The position numbers were made by a program, and so were the translations under genes. A model generated the notes under the pieces. The model did not search any database. It was given only the letters and a program-made list of their open reading frames with translations, and was not told the DNA's origin. From an uncultured Cellvibrio sp. (GTDB lineage Bacteria > Pseudomonadota > Gammaproteobacteria > Pseudomonadales > Cellvibrionaceae): DNA of 12,555 nucleotides. Positions 1 to 6,048 of the stretch are shown piece after piece. The stretch is from the NCBI GenBank assembly GCA_946886255.1, contig CAMPIG010000090.1, forward strand, positions 1-12,555, given 5' to 3'. Position 1 is the stretch's first letter. Each line of letters opens with the position of its first letter.

Positions 1-342
1 CAGCATGAAAGCACATTAGTTCAATTATCTCTAAAGGAATTTTTGGTTTGGACGGAGGGCTTGCAATACGGAAAAGAATCAGTGAGCAAAAGAGTATCTG
101 AGCCTCTTCATATTGAATTTTTATGTGGCTCAATTGAAGACTATGATGATGCTAAAACCTATCTGCAAGATATAATAAATTTAACTGGCGCCAATTGGCG
201 AGGATTTAATTCAAAGGCGCAGCCTATATCCATATATTATTCGACACTTATTGCTAAATTTATGAAGCGATTTGAACTGTATGAGTCGGTAGATGATTTT
301 TCTGTACTGTCTCAAGAATCTTTTAATCCATGGTTTTTGTAA
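1..342 (+). CDS. Unrecognised protein, 3' end only, partner of the SIR2 gene
   Basis: The frame is open from base 1 to the TAA at 340-342, with no stop in the first 42 bases, so the gene starts left of the window and only its last 113 codons are seen. The visible part is mostly soluble, with no membrane segment and no motif I recognise. It is rich in acidic and aromatic residues and ends in NPWFL. The stop overlaps by two bases a perfect Shine-Dalgarno for the next gene, so the two are almost certainly co-transcribed and translationally coupled. In two-gene SIR2 defence systems the partner is often the sensor or a nucleotide-handling protein, but nothing here shows which. Function unknown; that it is a real gene is well supported by the coupling and the open frame. 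Confidence 0.75.
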   Translation, partial: QHESTLVQLSLKEFLVWTEGLQYGKESVSKRVSEPLHIEFLCGSIEDYDDAKTYLQDIINLTGANWRGFNSKAQPISIYYSTLIAKFMKRFELYESVDDFSVLSQESFNPWFL

Positions 343-347
343 GGAGG
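341..347 (+). promoter_or_regulatory. Strong ribosome binding site of the SIR2 gene
   Basis: AAGGAGG lies 4 bases before the ATG at 352 and overlaps the TAA stop of the upstream gene. It fixes the SIR2 start and implies translational coupling of the two genes. Confidence 0.85.
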
Positions 348-351
348 CATT

Positions 352-1401
352 ATGGAAGATGGTTCAATAATGTTTTTACTTGGCGCCGGAGCCAGTTGTG
401 ATGCTGGAATTCCAATGGCCATCAAAATGAATGAAAAAGTAGAAGCCCTAATTGCAGAAGACAAGGACTTACAAGAATTATATTTCTTCCTGAAAAGCTC
501 TATTATCTATCAGCGAGGGTTAGAAGGGTCCTTTAATGAACAGGTCGGCGTTGAAGATTTATTAGGAGTTATTGAGGAGCTAAATCAAAAGCATAACAAT
601 AAATTATATCCTTTCGTGGGGGCATGGAATCCGCATCTTGTAAAGGTTGCAGGGCATAACTTTTTGAATATAGATCGGCTGGATAAGCAGATACGATCAG
701 GGTTGGTAAATTGGGTTAAGCCACCAAACGGCTTTCGCGATGGGTCATATTTCCAAGGATTGGGTAGGTTTCATGCCCAGTATGGATACTCAATTCCAAT
801 ATTTACTCTAAATTATGATCTGCTTGTGGAGCGGAATCTTAAAGCTATTAATTTAACAGTGGAAACTGGGTTTGGATCTGATTACAAATGGAATGCTTCG
901 AGATTTGAACGTAACGATGCCGATGATGTCAATTTCTACTTGTATAAACTTCATGGATCAATTGACTGGGAGAGAAATTCTAAGGACAAGGAAGATTTTT
1001 TATTCTCTCGTGATGATCCTTGTGAAGTTCCTGATCTAATTTTTGGAGTCAACAACAAATTAAATTCAGGAGACCCATATTTATTCTACGTGCATGAACT
1101 GCGTAAATATTCACTAGAAAGCTCTACTCGTCTTATATTTGTAGTGGGATATAGCTTTAGCGATGGATATATAAATAAGTTACTTAGTCAAGCAATTAGA
1201 CAGAACCCGCGTAAGCGCATTATAAATGTGGCCCCGAATGCAGAAGAGAGTCAAGCTATTGTACTTCAACGGCTAAAATTGGAAAAAAATCCAAACTCGA
1301 TCATACCTTTAGATTTGACGGGTAAACGTTTTTTTGAAAATGAACTCTCAATAGAATTATGTCAAAAACATGTACCTAAAGATGACGAAGCACCTTTCTA
1401 G
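352..1401 (+). CDS. SIR2-like domain protein (SIR2_2 family), putative defence NADase
   Basis: This 349-residue protein has the hallmarks of the SIR2-like family: the nucleotide-binding loop LLGAGAS (Gly11-Ala12-Gly13-Ala14-Ser15), the FTLNYD motif with Asn154, the KLHGSIDW motif with His201, and the VVGYSFSD motif near residue 266. In SIR2 enzymes the Asn and His are the catalytic pair that act on NAD+. In bacterial anti-phage systems (Thoeris ThsA, DSR, SIR2-HerA, SIR2-Argonaute) such domains deplete NAD+ after infection. The domain fills most of the protein and there is no signal peptide or membrane helix, so it is probably cytosolic. It follows an unrecognised gene by 9 bases. Family assignment is firm; the defence role is inference from family and from its place in a mobile array. 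It could instead be a stand-alone house-keeping SIR2-like protein. Confidence 0.85.
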   Translation: MEDGSIMFLLGAGASCDAGIPMAIKMNEKVEALIAEDKDLQELYFFLKSSIIYQRGLEGSFNEQVGVEDLLGVIEELNQKHNNKLYPFVGAWNPHLVKVAGHNFLNIDRLDKQIRSGLVNWVKPPNGFRDGSYFQGLGRFHAQYGYSIPIFTLNYDLLVERNLKAINLTVETGFGSDYKWNASRFERNDADDVNFYLYKLHGSIDWERNSKDKEDFLFSRDDPCEVPDLIFGVNNKLNSGDPYLFYVHELRKYSLESSTRLIFVVGYSFSDGYINKLLSQAIRQNPRKRIINVAPNAEESQAIVLQRLKLEKNPNSIIPLDLTGKRFFENELSIELCQKHVPKDDEAPF

Positions 1402-1644
1402 TAGATAGTTGGGTGTAACGACCCGATCAACCTGCTTTAATCCATTCTTTCCTATGTGACGCAATGAGCACAAAAATGGGCAGGGGAATTAAGCTTCGAT
1501 CAGCACGGTGTCTTTTTGGGCAACTTCCGCTATTGGCCGATCTGCGACATTAGGGCCGCAAGCTTCGTTTAAAGATGGCCCCGATGAAAGTGAAGATGCC
1601 TCGATGTTTTACGGTATTATCCGCTTAACTTAGTGCCTAGTCTT
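1402..1644. other. Unassigned spacer between the SIR2 gene and the first attC
   Basis: No convincing gene is seen here. The stretch holds a GTTGGGT at 1408-1414, which matches an attC right core by sequence and begins an imperfect palindrome with ACCC...CAAC, but no left partner core is found upstream. Two tiny open frames (ATG at 1464 and ATG at 1584) lack ribosome sites. GCTTAAC at 1623-1629 is a second possible left core for the next attC. The perfect 8-base inverted repeat GTGCCTAG (1633-1640) / CTAGGCAC (1667-1674) straddles the start of that site. Confidence 0.5.
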
Positions 1645-1739
1645 TATTAGACCGCTTCAAACAAAGCTAGGCACAGCGATAGCTTTTCCGTTGCGGCTAC
1701 GCCTCCACTACAAAGCTGCGCGTGTTGACGACGTTGGGC
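1645..1739. other. Integron attC site 1
   Basis: The right core is GTTGGGC (1733-1739), matching GTTRRRY. The left arm is best read as ATTAGAC followed by CGCT and TCAAACA, which mirrors the right arm (TGTTGA-like L', CGAC, GTTGGGC) in a 7-4-7 pattern. The left core then carries GAC in place of the usual AAC. An alternative left edge is GCTTAAC at 1623, giving a 117-bp site. The next gene starts 8 bases after the right core. Confidence 0.65.
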
Positions 1740-1746
1740 GAACGAT

Positions 1747-2144
1747 ATGGCATTACTAGCGGAACTGAAAGAACGAGCGCGCCATCTCAAGGCGGAGACT
1801 TTTGCGCTTTACCTTGCTGCACGTGATCCAAGAACACCCTGGTATGCAAAGCTTATCGTTGCTGACATTGTTGCTTATGCCTTCAGCCCTATTGATCTGA
1901 TTCCCGACTTTGTGCCGGTTCTTGGTTATCTGGATGATCTCATCCTCGTACCAATGGGTATCGCTCTGGCCATCAAGTTGATCCCCATTCAGTTTTGGCC
2001 GAGTACCGAGCGCGGGCACAGGAAACCATCCAGAATGGAAGGCCCGTGAGCCGGGTTGCAGGTGCAGTCATTGTTGCAATCTGGCTGGTGTTGGCTGCGC
2101 TCAGCATCGTGTGGGCCTATGAAGCATTCATGGTGCAATCGTGA
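1747..2144 (+). pseudogene. YkvA/DUF1232 family protein, frameshifted cassette gene
   Basis: The first 81 or so codons encode a typical YkvA-type (DUF1232) protein, including the family signature [18 protein letters not shown] around residues 43-60. The frame then runs into an unlikely tail and stops at 2049. In the frame one base over, from about 1992 (codons GTT TTG GCC GAG), translation continues smoothly as [18 protein letters not shown] and then a hydrophobic helix (residues like AGAVIVAIWLVLAALSIVW) to a TGA at 2142-2144. Joined, the product would be about 131 residues, a normal length for the family, with a C-terminal membrane anchor. A single lost base near 1985-1992 explains this, although a sequencing error is possible. 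If only the first frame is used, the product is 100 residues without the anchor. Cellular role of the family is not well established. Confidence 0.75.
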
Positions 2145-2150
2145 GCCGCC

Positions 2151-2199
2151 CAAAAACTAATATGCGGACCGCAGGCTTCGCGCTATTTAACTGTTATAT
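2151..2199. other. Integron attC site 2 (49 bp)
   Basis: The left core is CAAAAAC and the right core GTTATAT (2193-2199); both are degenerate but keep AAC and GTT. TAATATGCG pairs imperfectly with CGCGCTATTTA inside. It matches attC site 4 (2941-2989) at 37 of 49 positions with equal length, which is the best evidence that it is a genuine site. Confidence 0.7.
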
Positions 2200-2213
2200 G
2201 TAAGAGAGATTTA

Positions 2214-2477
2214 ATGCAAAAAGAAGATGCTGAAAAATTAGGCATATTGATGATGCAGATAAATGCACAGCTCGACCAAAGCGTTGCTTTTGTTCAAGAT
2301 AAAGGCAGCGAATCTGAGCTAAAGGAATATCGACTAATGGCTGCCCAAGCAATGGGCAGGGTTGTTGATATACTCAACTCAATGTATGAGGAGCATCCGT
2401 CATTGAAGCCTAAGCAGGTCGGCGGCACATACGAGGTAGACTCCAAGATATTTTCAAACAAGTTCTACCAGCGGTGA
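2214..2477 (+). CDS. Small conserved-looking cassette protein, function unknown
   Basis: An 87-residue acidic, soluble protein with no signal peptide. Visible features are the stretch QLDQSVAFVQDKG near the N-terminus, an AAQAMGRVVDILN helix in the middle and EEHPSLKPKQVGGTYEVD followed by an aromatic C-terminus. The overall pattern, ending in LKPxxxGGTYxV, resembles a small family of uncharacterised proteobacterial proteins also seen in mobile DNA, but I cannot name it. The ATG lies 15 bases after the attC core, behind AAGAGAG, a usable ribosome site. It fills its cassette. Confidence 0.75.
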   Translation: MQKEDAEKLGILMMQINAQLDQSVAFVQDKGSESELKEYRLMAAQAMGRVVDILNSMYEEHPSLKPKQVGGTYEVDSKIFSNKFYQR

Positions 2478-2481
2478 AAAC

Positions 2482-2535
2482 TTATAACAATTCGTGCCAG
2501 TCGGACAGCTTGTTCCGCGGCTCTCTGTGTTAGGT
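2482..2535. other. Integron attC site 3 (54 bp)
   Basis: Left core TTATAAC (2482-2488), right core GTTAGGT (2529-2535, perfect GTTRRRY). Arms GCC..CGG and CCGcGGC pair inside. The left half opens with AACAATTCGT, close to the classic 59-base element. TCGGACAGCTTG (2501-2512) recurs exactly in the terminal site at 8302-8313. Confidence 0.85.
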
Positions 2536-2549
2536 CATAAGTAAAGAGC

Positions 2550-2927
2550 ATGATTCAATTCAATGAAACAATAGTGGCGCTTCTTAACGACTACTTTGTG
2601 AAAAGTAAGCAGTATGTCGAGTCCGTTCGTTTGTCATCTTTTGGATTCAGCATTCAATTCGTAGATTTCGATATCAATTGCGAGGAAAAAGTTTTTGCAA
2701 AGATAGGTGGTGAATCCTATGAATGGGATGATGCTCCAAATTCCGGTCCATGGGGTGCTTTTGGTCGTCAGCTGGCAGTAAAGGCTGAGTTAAAGTCACT
2801 ACTGTTATTATCAATAACCTTTGAAAGTGGCGATTCTATTCAAATAGAAACCAAAGAACATCAATACGAGTCCGTTATTTTTAATTTTCCGCCGAAGGAA
2901 GACTCAATTGTTATGGAAATATTTTAG
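2550..2927 (+). CDS. Unknown cytosolic cassette protein
   Basis: A 125-residue protein with no signal peptide or membrane helix. It alternates hydrophobic and polar residues as in a beta-rich fold and ends in a long strand-like region (LSITFESGDSIQIETKEHQY, then VIFNFPP). The WDDAPNSGPWGAFG segment in the middle is a likely loop. Small proteins of this build include immunity-type proteins, but no specific family is recognised. The ATG at 2550 follows the attC right core by 14 bases and a TAAAGAG ribosome site. The stop at 2925-2927 lies 13 bases before the next attC. Confidence 0.75.
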   Translation: MIQFNETIVALLNDYFVKSKQYVESVRLSSFGFSIQFVDFDINCEEKVFAKIGGESYEWDDAPNSGPWGAFGRQLAVKAELKSLLLLSITFESGDSIQIETKEHQYESVIFNFPPKEDSIVMEIF

Positions 2928-2940
2928 TGGCAGAAAGGTC

Positions 2941-2989
2941 TAAAAACTAATATACGGACCAGAGGGCCTGCACTATTGAACTGTTATGC
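2941..2989. other. Integron attC site 4 (49 bp)
   Basis: Left core TAAAAAC, right core GTTATGC (2983-2989). AATA pairs with TATT near the cores. It shares 37 of 49 positions with attC site 2 and the same length, so the two cassettes carry sister sites. Confidence 0.75.
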
Positions 2990-2998
2990 AAGGACACT

Positions 2999-3313
2999 AT
3001 GAGGATAGTATTGGTAATACTTGCAGCACTGCTGTCTTCCTGCTCATACTTAAAATATGAACTGGAGTATGCATCTCATAGGAGCGAAGCAAAGGAGTAC
3101 GACAACTATTTGCCGTGGACTAAGGCCAAGCCCGAAGTTATGTCGCATTGCAATGATGTTCGGTCTATCTTTCAAGGGCATAGTCGGGTGGTTGGGGTGT
3201 CATTCGATGGTGGGTCCTCTATCACTACTATCGCACCTGAAATCGACCAAATTCTCGACGTAATACGTAGCTGTCGAGGTAGTTACGACGGAATAGTTAT
3301 TCTAATGGAGTAA
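2999..3313 (+). CDS. Small putative lipoprotein
   Basis: A 104-residue protein with a short lipoprotein signal peptide: MRIVLVILAALLSSC, where LSSC is a good lipobox and Cys15 would be lipidated. The mature part of about 90 residues has two further cysteines (in SHCNDV and RSCRG), which could form a disulfide in the periplasm. No family is recognised. The start follows AAGGA with a short spacing of 4 bases, directly after the attC core. An overlapping frame at 3057-3263 is a shadow. Position in the membrane (inner or outer) cannot be told; the residue after Cys is Ser, which favours outer membrane sorting. Confidence 0.75.
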   Translation: MRIVLVILAALLSSCSYLKYELEYASHRSEAKEYDNYLPWTKAKPEVMSHCNDVRSIFQGHSRVVGVSFDGGSSITTIAPEIDQILDVIRSCRGSYDGIVILME

Positions 3314-3317
3314 AAAT

Positions 3318-3398
3318 GCGTAACCAGGCACACCAATACGCCACCGCAAGCGGTGGCAGAACGCTCGCAAGCTCGCGCCTTCGTGTGCGGCGTTAGGC
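3318..3398. other. Integron attC site 5 (81 bp)
   Basis: Left core GCGTAAC (3318-3324), right core GTTAGGC (3392-3398). Inner arms GGCACAC and GTGTGCG pair. It contains a perfect small hairpin CCACCGC-AA-GCGGTGG (3341-3356). The segment ACGCTCGCAAGCTCGCGC is shared with attC site 10 (6043-6120). Confidence 0.9.
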
Positions 3399-3402
3399 AG
3401 CT

Positions 3403-3408
3403 AAGGAG
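3403..3408 (+). promoter_or_regulatory. Ribosome binding site that sets a GTG start
   Basis: AAGGAG sits 7 bases before the GTG at 3416 and just after the attC core. It argues against the longer frame, which would start at 3353 inside the attC. Confidence 0.75.
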
Positions 3409-3415
3409 CCACGTC

Positions 3416-3970
3416 GTGACGTTGATATACCGAATGCTCCCATTGTCGGCTCAAGTCTGGGGGCTTCGGATACTCGGCATTGCTATATTTTTGCTTTCGA
3501 TGGCAGGTTCGGGCATCCCAGCAATGGCCTTTACGCTGGCTTGGGGTATGAATGGTCTGTCCTTTTATGCACTAAGTCGAGGTGCTCTGCGCTTACCTCG
3601 CTTTCTCGAAGCGGTCCAACCTATGGAGCCGATATTCTACAGATGGCTCGGCGTCGGGCTGGTCAAACGGGTCGTTGCGACCCGCATCTGGCCCTTAATG
3701 TGGGGCCTTGAACCGCCTCCTAAGCCAAAAAGCCGTCAAGAACTTTTGGAACGTACCGAATCCACGACGAAGGACGCAGAGGTAGGCCATGGGGTGACTT
3801 TCATATTGGTCCTTTTTATCGCACTGATCTTTTTAGCTGTCGGGAAGTTTTCTGAGGCCGTATGGGTTTTCGCATTCAACTTATTGCTCAATGGCTATCC
3901 TGTCATGCTCCAACGCGTTAATCGTTGGCGGGTACAGCAAGTCCGCGCGCCAGCCGCAAGGACAACCTGA
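3416..3970 (+). CDS. Membrane protein, resembles CrtO-like acyltransferase family
   Basis: A 184-residue protein with about four hydrophobic segments: two near the N-terminus (residues about 15-60, GLRILGIAIFLLSM and PAMAFTLAWGMNGLSFYAL) and two near the C-terminus (VTFILVLFIALIFLAV and AVWVFAFNLLLNGYPV). The YRWLGVGLVKR stretch, then an acidic GHGVTF segment, then NGYPVMLQRVNRWR near the end, match the layout of the glycosyl-4,4'-diaponeurosporenoate acyltransferase (CrtO) family of small membrane proteins. The family contains many members of unknown substrate, and no carotenoid genes are seen here. The GTG start is chosen because it has a good ribosome site and lies after the attC core; the longer frame from 3353 begins within the attC. 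Family call is moderate; substrate is unknown. Confidence 0.7.
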   Translation: MTLIYRMLPLSAQVWGLRILGIAIFLLSMAGSGIPAMAFTLAWGMNGLSFYALSRGALRLPRFLEAVQPMEPIFYRWLGVGLVKRVVATRIWPLMWGLEPPPKPKSRQELLERTESTTKDAEVGHGVTFILVLFIALIFLAVGKFSEAVWVFAFNLLLNGYPVMLQRVNRWRVQQVRAPAARTT

Positions 3971-3987
3971 CAAATGAGGAGGCGTCG

Positions 3988-4098
3988 ATGTTTAAGTTCA
4001 TCTCCCTGCCGCCTAACAACGGCGTTTCAAACGGAGCAAAATGCATTATCACGTCTTTTGCTTGCGCAAAAGCTGCGCCAACGCGCTTTGTCCGTTGA
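3988..4098 (+). CDS. Possible 36-residue peptide running into attC
   Basis: ATG at 3988 follows GAGGAGG (3976-3982), one of the best ribosome sites in the array, 17 bases after the previous stop. The frame reads MFKFISLPPNNGVSNGAKC and ends with TGA at 4096-4098, so all but its first eight codons lie inside the following attC. It could be a real leader-like or by-product peptide, or the ribosome site could be chance. No family is recognised. Confidence 0.3.
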   Translation: MFKFISLPPNNGVSNGAKCIITSFACAKAAPTRFVR

Positions 4099-4113
4099 AC
4101 AGCGACGTTATGT
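4011..4113. other. Integron attC site 6 (103 bp)
   Basis: Left core GCCTAAC (4011-4017), right core GTTATGT (4107-4113). The arms CGGCGTTTCAAACGGA and TCCGTTGAACAGCG pair with one unpaired base, the usual extrahelical-base arrangement of attC bottom strands. The large loop contains GCGCAAAAGC. Confidence 0.9.
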
Positions 4114-4123
4114 GTAGATCAAT

Positions 4124-4420
4124 ATGAACAAGCTAACCCCAGAACAAAAGAAATTATGGAAGCGAATAGCACAGATTTTATGGGAAAAATGGGATCCGAT
4201 AGGAGTTTACGAAGAAGGTAGCGAATGGAACGACGAATACGACAACTACGTACCACATATTTTCCGTTTGGCTATTGAGAGCAATGATCATAGTCGTATA
4301 GCATCATCGCTTACGGCCACCACAAATCAAAATATTGGTTTAAGCGCAAAAGAAAACAATGATCGTGACATCAAAGTGGCGAAGTTAATACTTGATGCAA
4401 AGAAGGAAATATTAGGCTAA
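4124..4420 (+). CDS. Small WDPIGV-type protein, function unknown
   Basis: A 98-residue soluble protein. The core WEKWDPIGVYEE...EWNDEYDNYVPHIFRL matches a widespread pattern of small bacterial proteins (WDPIGV, then DEYDxY, then a helix with a run of L/I). Those proteins have no established biochemical role that I know of; some sit in immunity or toxin neighbourhoods. No signal peptide or membrane segment is present. The ATG is 11 bases after the attC core, with no clear ribosome site. The TAA stop at 4418-4420 is followed by C, forming GGCTAAC. Confidence 0.75.
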   Translation: MNKLTPEQKKLWKRIAQILWEKWDPIGVYEEGSEWNDEYDNYVPHIFRLAIESNDHSRIASSLTATTNQNIGLSAKENNDRDIKVAKLILDAKKEILG

Positions 4421-4429
4421 CGTCTAAAT

Positions 4430-4524
4430 ACATAATCAATTGCTCAAGTACACTCCGGGCCTTCGGCCCTCTACGGGACGCCAAAAGCTTGCGCTTTTAT
4501 TGTCCCTTAGCAAAGGCGTTAGAG
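4430..4524. other. Integron attC site 7
   Basis: Right core GTTAGAG (4518-4524). The left arm is best read as ACATAATC then AA then TTGCTCAAG, the mirror of CTTAGCAA-AGGC-GTTAGAG, so the left core has an extra T (CATAA-T-C). GGCTAAC at 4415 is an alternative left edge. Inside are a perfect GGGCC-TTC-GGCCC hairpin (4457-4469) and a second imperfect one, GGGAC..AAAAGC / GCTTTT..GTCCC (4475-4505). Confidence 0.75.
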
Positions 4525-4531
4525 GGAATAC

Positions 4532-4984
4532 GTGCAACTAACTAAAATTGTATTCACGCTATCAGTAGCACTCAGTACGTTCTGGGTCTCAGGGTTTATA
4601 TTTGAAGCTAATTATAAAAGTAGTAACGAGACTGCATTTGGCTTGTTGTTTGGTTTAGTGGCTGGTGCAGCAGTTTATTTTTATATCTTTATTAAAAAGC
4701 CTTCATTTTTTTTCGCTGTTGCACCGAACTGGAAAACTTATAGTGTCTTTACTTTAATTGCGTACATATTGTCAGTTCCGCTTGGCCTTTTCATAGGCCA
4801 TCTTTATGTTTATATGTCTTTCGGCGAAATTAAAGGGGCTAGCGGCGAAATATCTGTACTCCTCAGCTTGATGGCAGTGTGGTTTCCACTTTGGTGGTCA
4901 CCGGCCTTAGGCATTATCTTGGGGCAATTTTATGAAATCAAAAAAGCCTCTAACAAATCATTGCCCCAGACAAATTGTAAGTAG
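4532..4984 (+). CDS. Four-helix inner-membrane protein, unknown function
   Basis: A 150-residue protein with four clear hydrophobic segments: about residues 5-26, 33-55 (FGLLFGLVAGAAVYFYIFI), 66-92 (YSVFTLIAYILSVPLGLFIGHL) and 106-130 (ISVLLSLMAVWFPLWWSPALGIILG). No catalytic motif is seen. The GTG start at 4532 follows GAGGG with a 5-base gap and lies 8 bases after the attC core. The frame reads through the left core of the next attC (GCC TCT AAC), so the last dozen residues (SNKSLPQTNCK) are encoded by attC DNA. An inner-membrane location is inferred from hydrophobicity alone. Confidence 0.75.
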   Translation: MQLTKIVFTLSVALSTFWVSGFIFEANYKSSNETAFGLLFGLVAGAAVYFYIFIKKPSFFFAVAPNWKTYSVFTLIAYILSVPLGLFIGHLYVYMSFGEIKGASGEISVLLSLMAVWFPLWWSPALGIILGQFYEIKKASNKSLPQTNCK

Positions 4985-5134
4985 CGCTTATGCAGTATCG
5001 CTACGCGAAGTTTACTGCAACGGGCTACAAAGCAATCAAATGGATGGTTGTAAGTTGCGCCTTTGCCATTCCGCTTCGCTTCATTTTATGGCAAATGCGC
5101 AACTTAAAAACCACCGTTTACCGCGGCGTTAGAG
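4948..5134. other. Integron attC site 8, unusually long and possibly composite
   Basis: The outer cores CTCTAAC (4948-4954) and GTTAGAG (5128-5134) are perfectly complementary, giving 187 bp. Inside is a strong hairpin TAAGTTGCGC (5051-5060) / GCGCAACTTA (5097-5106), extended inward by TTGCCAT/ATGGCAA and outward by GGTT/AACC. The right arm pairs better with a nearer, damaged left core (GGCTACAAAGC, about 5024) than with the outer one. A second hairpin GTAGCG/CGCTAC lies in the left half (about 4981-5004). It may be two attC remnants joined end to end. Confidence 0.7.
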
Positions 5135-5139
5135 CTAAA

Positions 5140-5595
5140 ATGAACAACGTCGTACTCGTGTTGCTTATCCCTCTCTTGCAGTCATGCGCAAATAGCTTGA
5201 TCGTCTTTGAAAAAGGAAGTTGGGATGAAACCGGAGTTTCAAAGCAAGTATTTCAAAAAGCCGGTGAAAATGCGATTGACTGTGGATTTCACAACTTATT
5301 AAGTAAAGAAGGTAAGAAGTCTATAAAAGTCGGCTTCGAATGTGTCAGGAGGGCTATTTCCCAAAATAAGAGTTTTATGTTTGGAACATATAGAATACCA
5401 CTTGATTCTTACGCAATGGAGATTTTAATAAAGCCACCATCTGACAATTATTGGACCATTGTTTATGATCGAATGCTAGATGAAGATGAATCGCAGTTAT
5501 GGTTGCATGCTTGCAAATCGGTGAAGTTGTATAGGCACCAATTAAGCTATGAGGGCAAACAGTGCAGTGAAAAGACTAATGCGGAATGGCTCTAA
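5140..5595 (+). CDS. Putative lipoprotein, cysteine-containing
   Basis: Starting at the ATG 5 bases after the attC core gives 151 residues with a lipoprotein signal MNNVVLVLLIPLLQSC (lipobox LQSC, Cys16). The longest open frame begins at 4990 inside the attC and is unlikely. The mature protein has four more cysteines (IDCGFH, FECVRR, HACKS, KQCSE), suggesting disulfides in the periplasm, and a central WTIVYDRM strand. No family is recognised. The ribosome site is weak. The TAA stop is formed by the left core (CTCTAAC) of the next attC. Confidence 0.75.
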   Translation: MNNVVLVLLIPLLQSCANSLIVFEKGSWDETGVSKQVFQKAGENAIDCGFHNLLSKEGKKSIKVGFECVRRAISQNKSFMFGTYRIPLDSYAMEILIKPPSDNYWTIVYDRMLDEDESQLWLHACKSVKLYRHQLSYEGKQCSEKTNAEWL

Positions 5596-5703
5596 CAATT
5601 TTGTCCATTTGACGTTTTGATCTACGTTCCGTTTTGGGGTGGCTACGCTACTTTACCCCAAAACTCCACTTCAACCAAAACGCAAATGACAAAGGCGTTA
5701 CGA
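5590..5703. other. Integron attC site 9 (114 bp) with a near-perfect stem
   Basis: Left core CTCTAAC (5590-5596); right core GTTACGA (5697-5703), slightly off consensus. The arms pair almost end to end: CATTTG/CAAATG, CGTTTTG/CAAAACG and a perfect 10-bp GTTTTGGGGT (5631-5640) / ACCCCAAAAC (5655-5664) around a 14-base loop. Confidence 0.9.
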
Positions 5704-5718
5704 CAAAAGGTGCGCAGA

Positions 5719-6048
5719 ATGAAAATTGGAAAGCGGCAAATTTTCTATTCCTGCCTCATTCTGCTATCCGGCTTCGTTGCATGGCATTCACTCGGCGCTT
5801 TGGGGGCCTGCGCCCACTTCAATTTGCCCGGCTTTTGTAATGACCTATTAGGCGTATCGTCAGCTGAAGAAATCGATCGCCTCATGGGGCAGTGTAGGCG
5901 TCTTGGGAACTTGTCGACTGAACTGTGCCACTACACCTATACTTTGGGTTTATCCTCGATGATGTTAGGCGCAGTAACGTTAGCGTTTAGCATCCGAGCG
6001 CTCATCAACGCAAATATTGAGGATAATTGGAGCGATGAAAACTCATAA
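5719..6048 (+). CDS. Two-helix membrane protein with conserved cysteines, unknown
   Basis: With the ATG at 5719 the product is 109 residues. One hydrophobic segment follows a basic N-terminus (MKIGKRQ, then IFYSCLILLSGFVAW) and another lies near the C-terminus (LGLSSMMLGAVTLAFSIRAL). Between them is a loop with four cysteines (GACAHF, GFCNDL, GQCRRL, ELCHY), probably periplasmic and disulfide-linked. The open frame extends back to 5617 inside the attC, and a GTG at 5710 behind AAAAGG is another possible start. No family is recognised. The TAA stop is part of the next attC left core (TCATAAC). Confidence 0.7.
   Translation: MKIGKRQIFYSCLILLSGFVAWHSLGALGACAHFNLPGFCNDLLGVSSAEEIDRLMGQCRRLGNLSTELCHYTYTLGLSSMMLGAVTLAFSIRALINANIEDNWSDENS

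Noticed and set aside
1464..1553. Small gene starting at ATG 1464
   Set aside because: Only 29 codons, no ribosome site and no recognisable features.
1985..1998. Programmed ribosomal frameshift in the YkvA gene
   Set aside because: CAGTTTTGG is not a standard slippery heptamer in the reading frame and no stimulatory structure is evident; a lost base is simpler.
3353..3415. Extension of the CrtO-like gene back to 3353
   Set aside because: These codons lie in attC 5; the GTG at 3416 has a proper ribosome site just after the core.
4990..5139. Longer start of the lipoprotein gene at 4990
   Set aside because: It would be translated from attC DNA and would hide the lipoprotein signal that begins at 5140.
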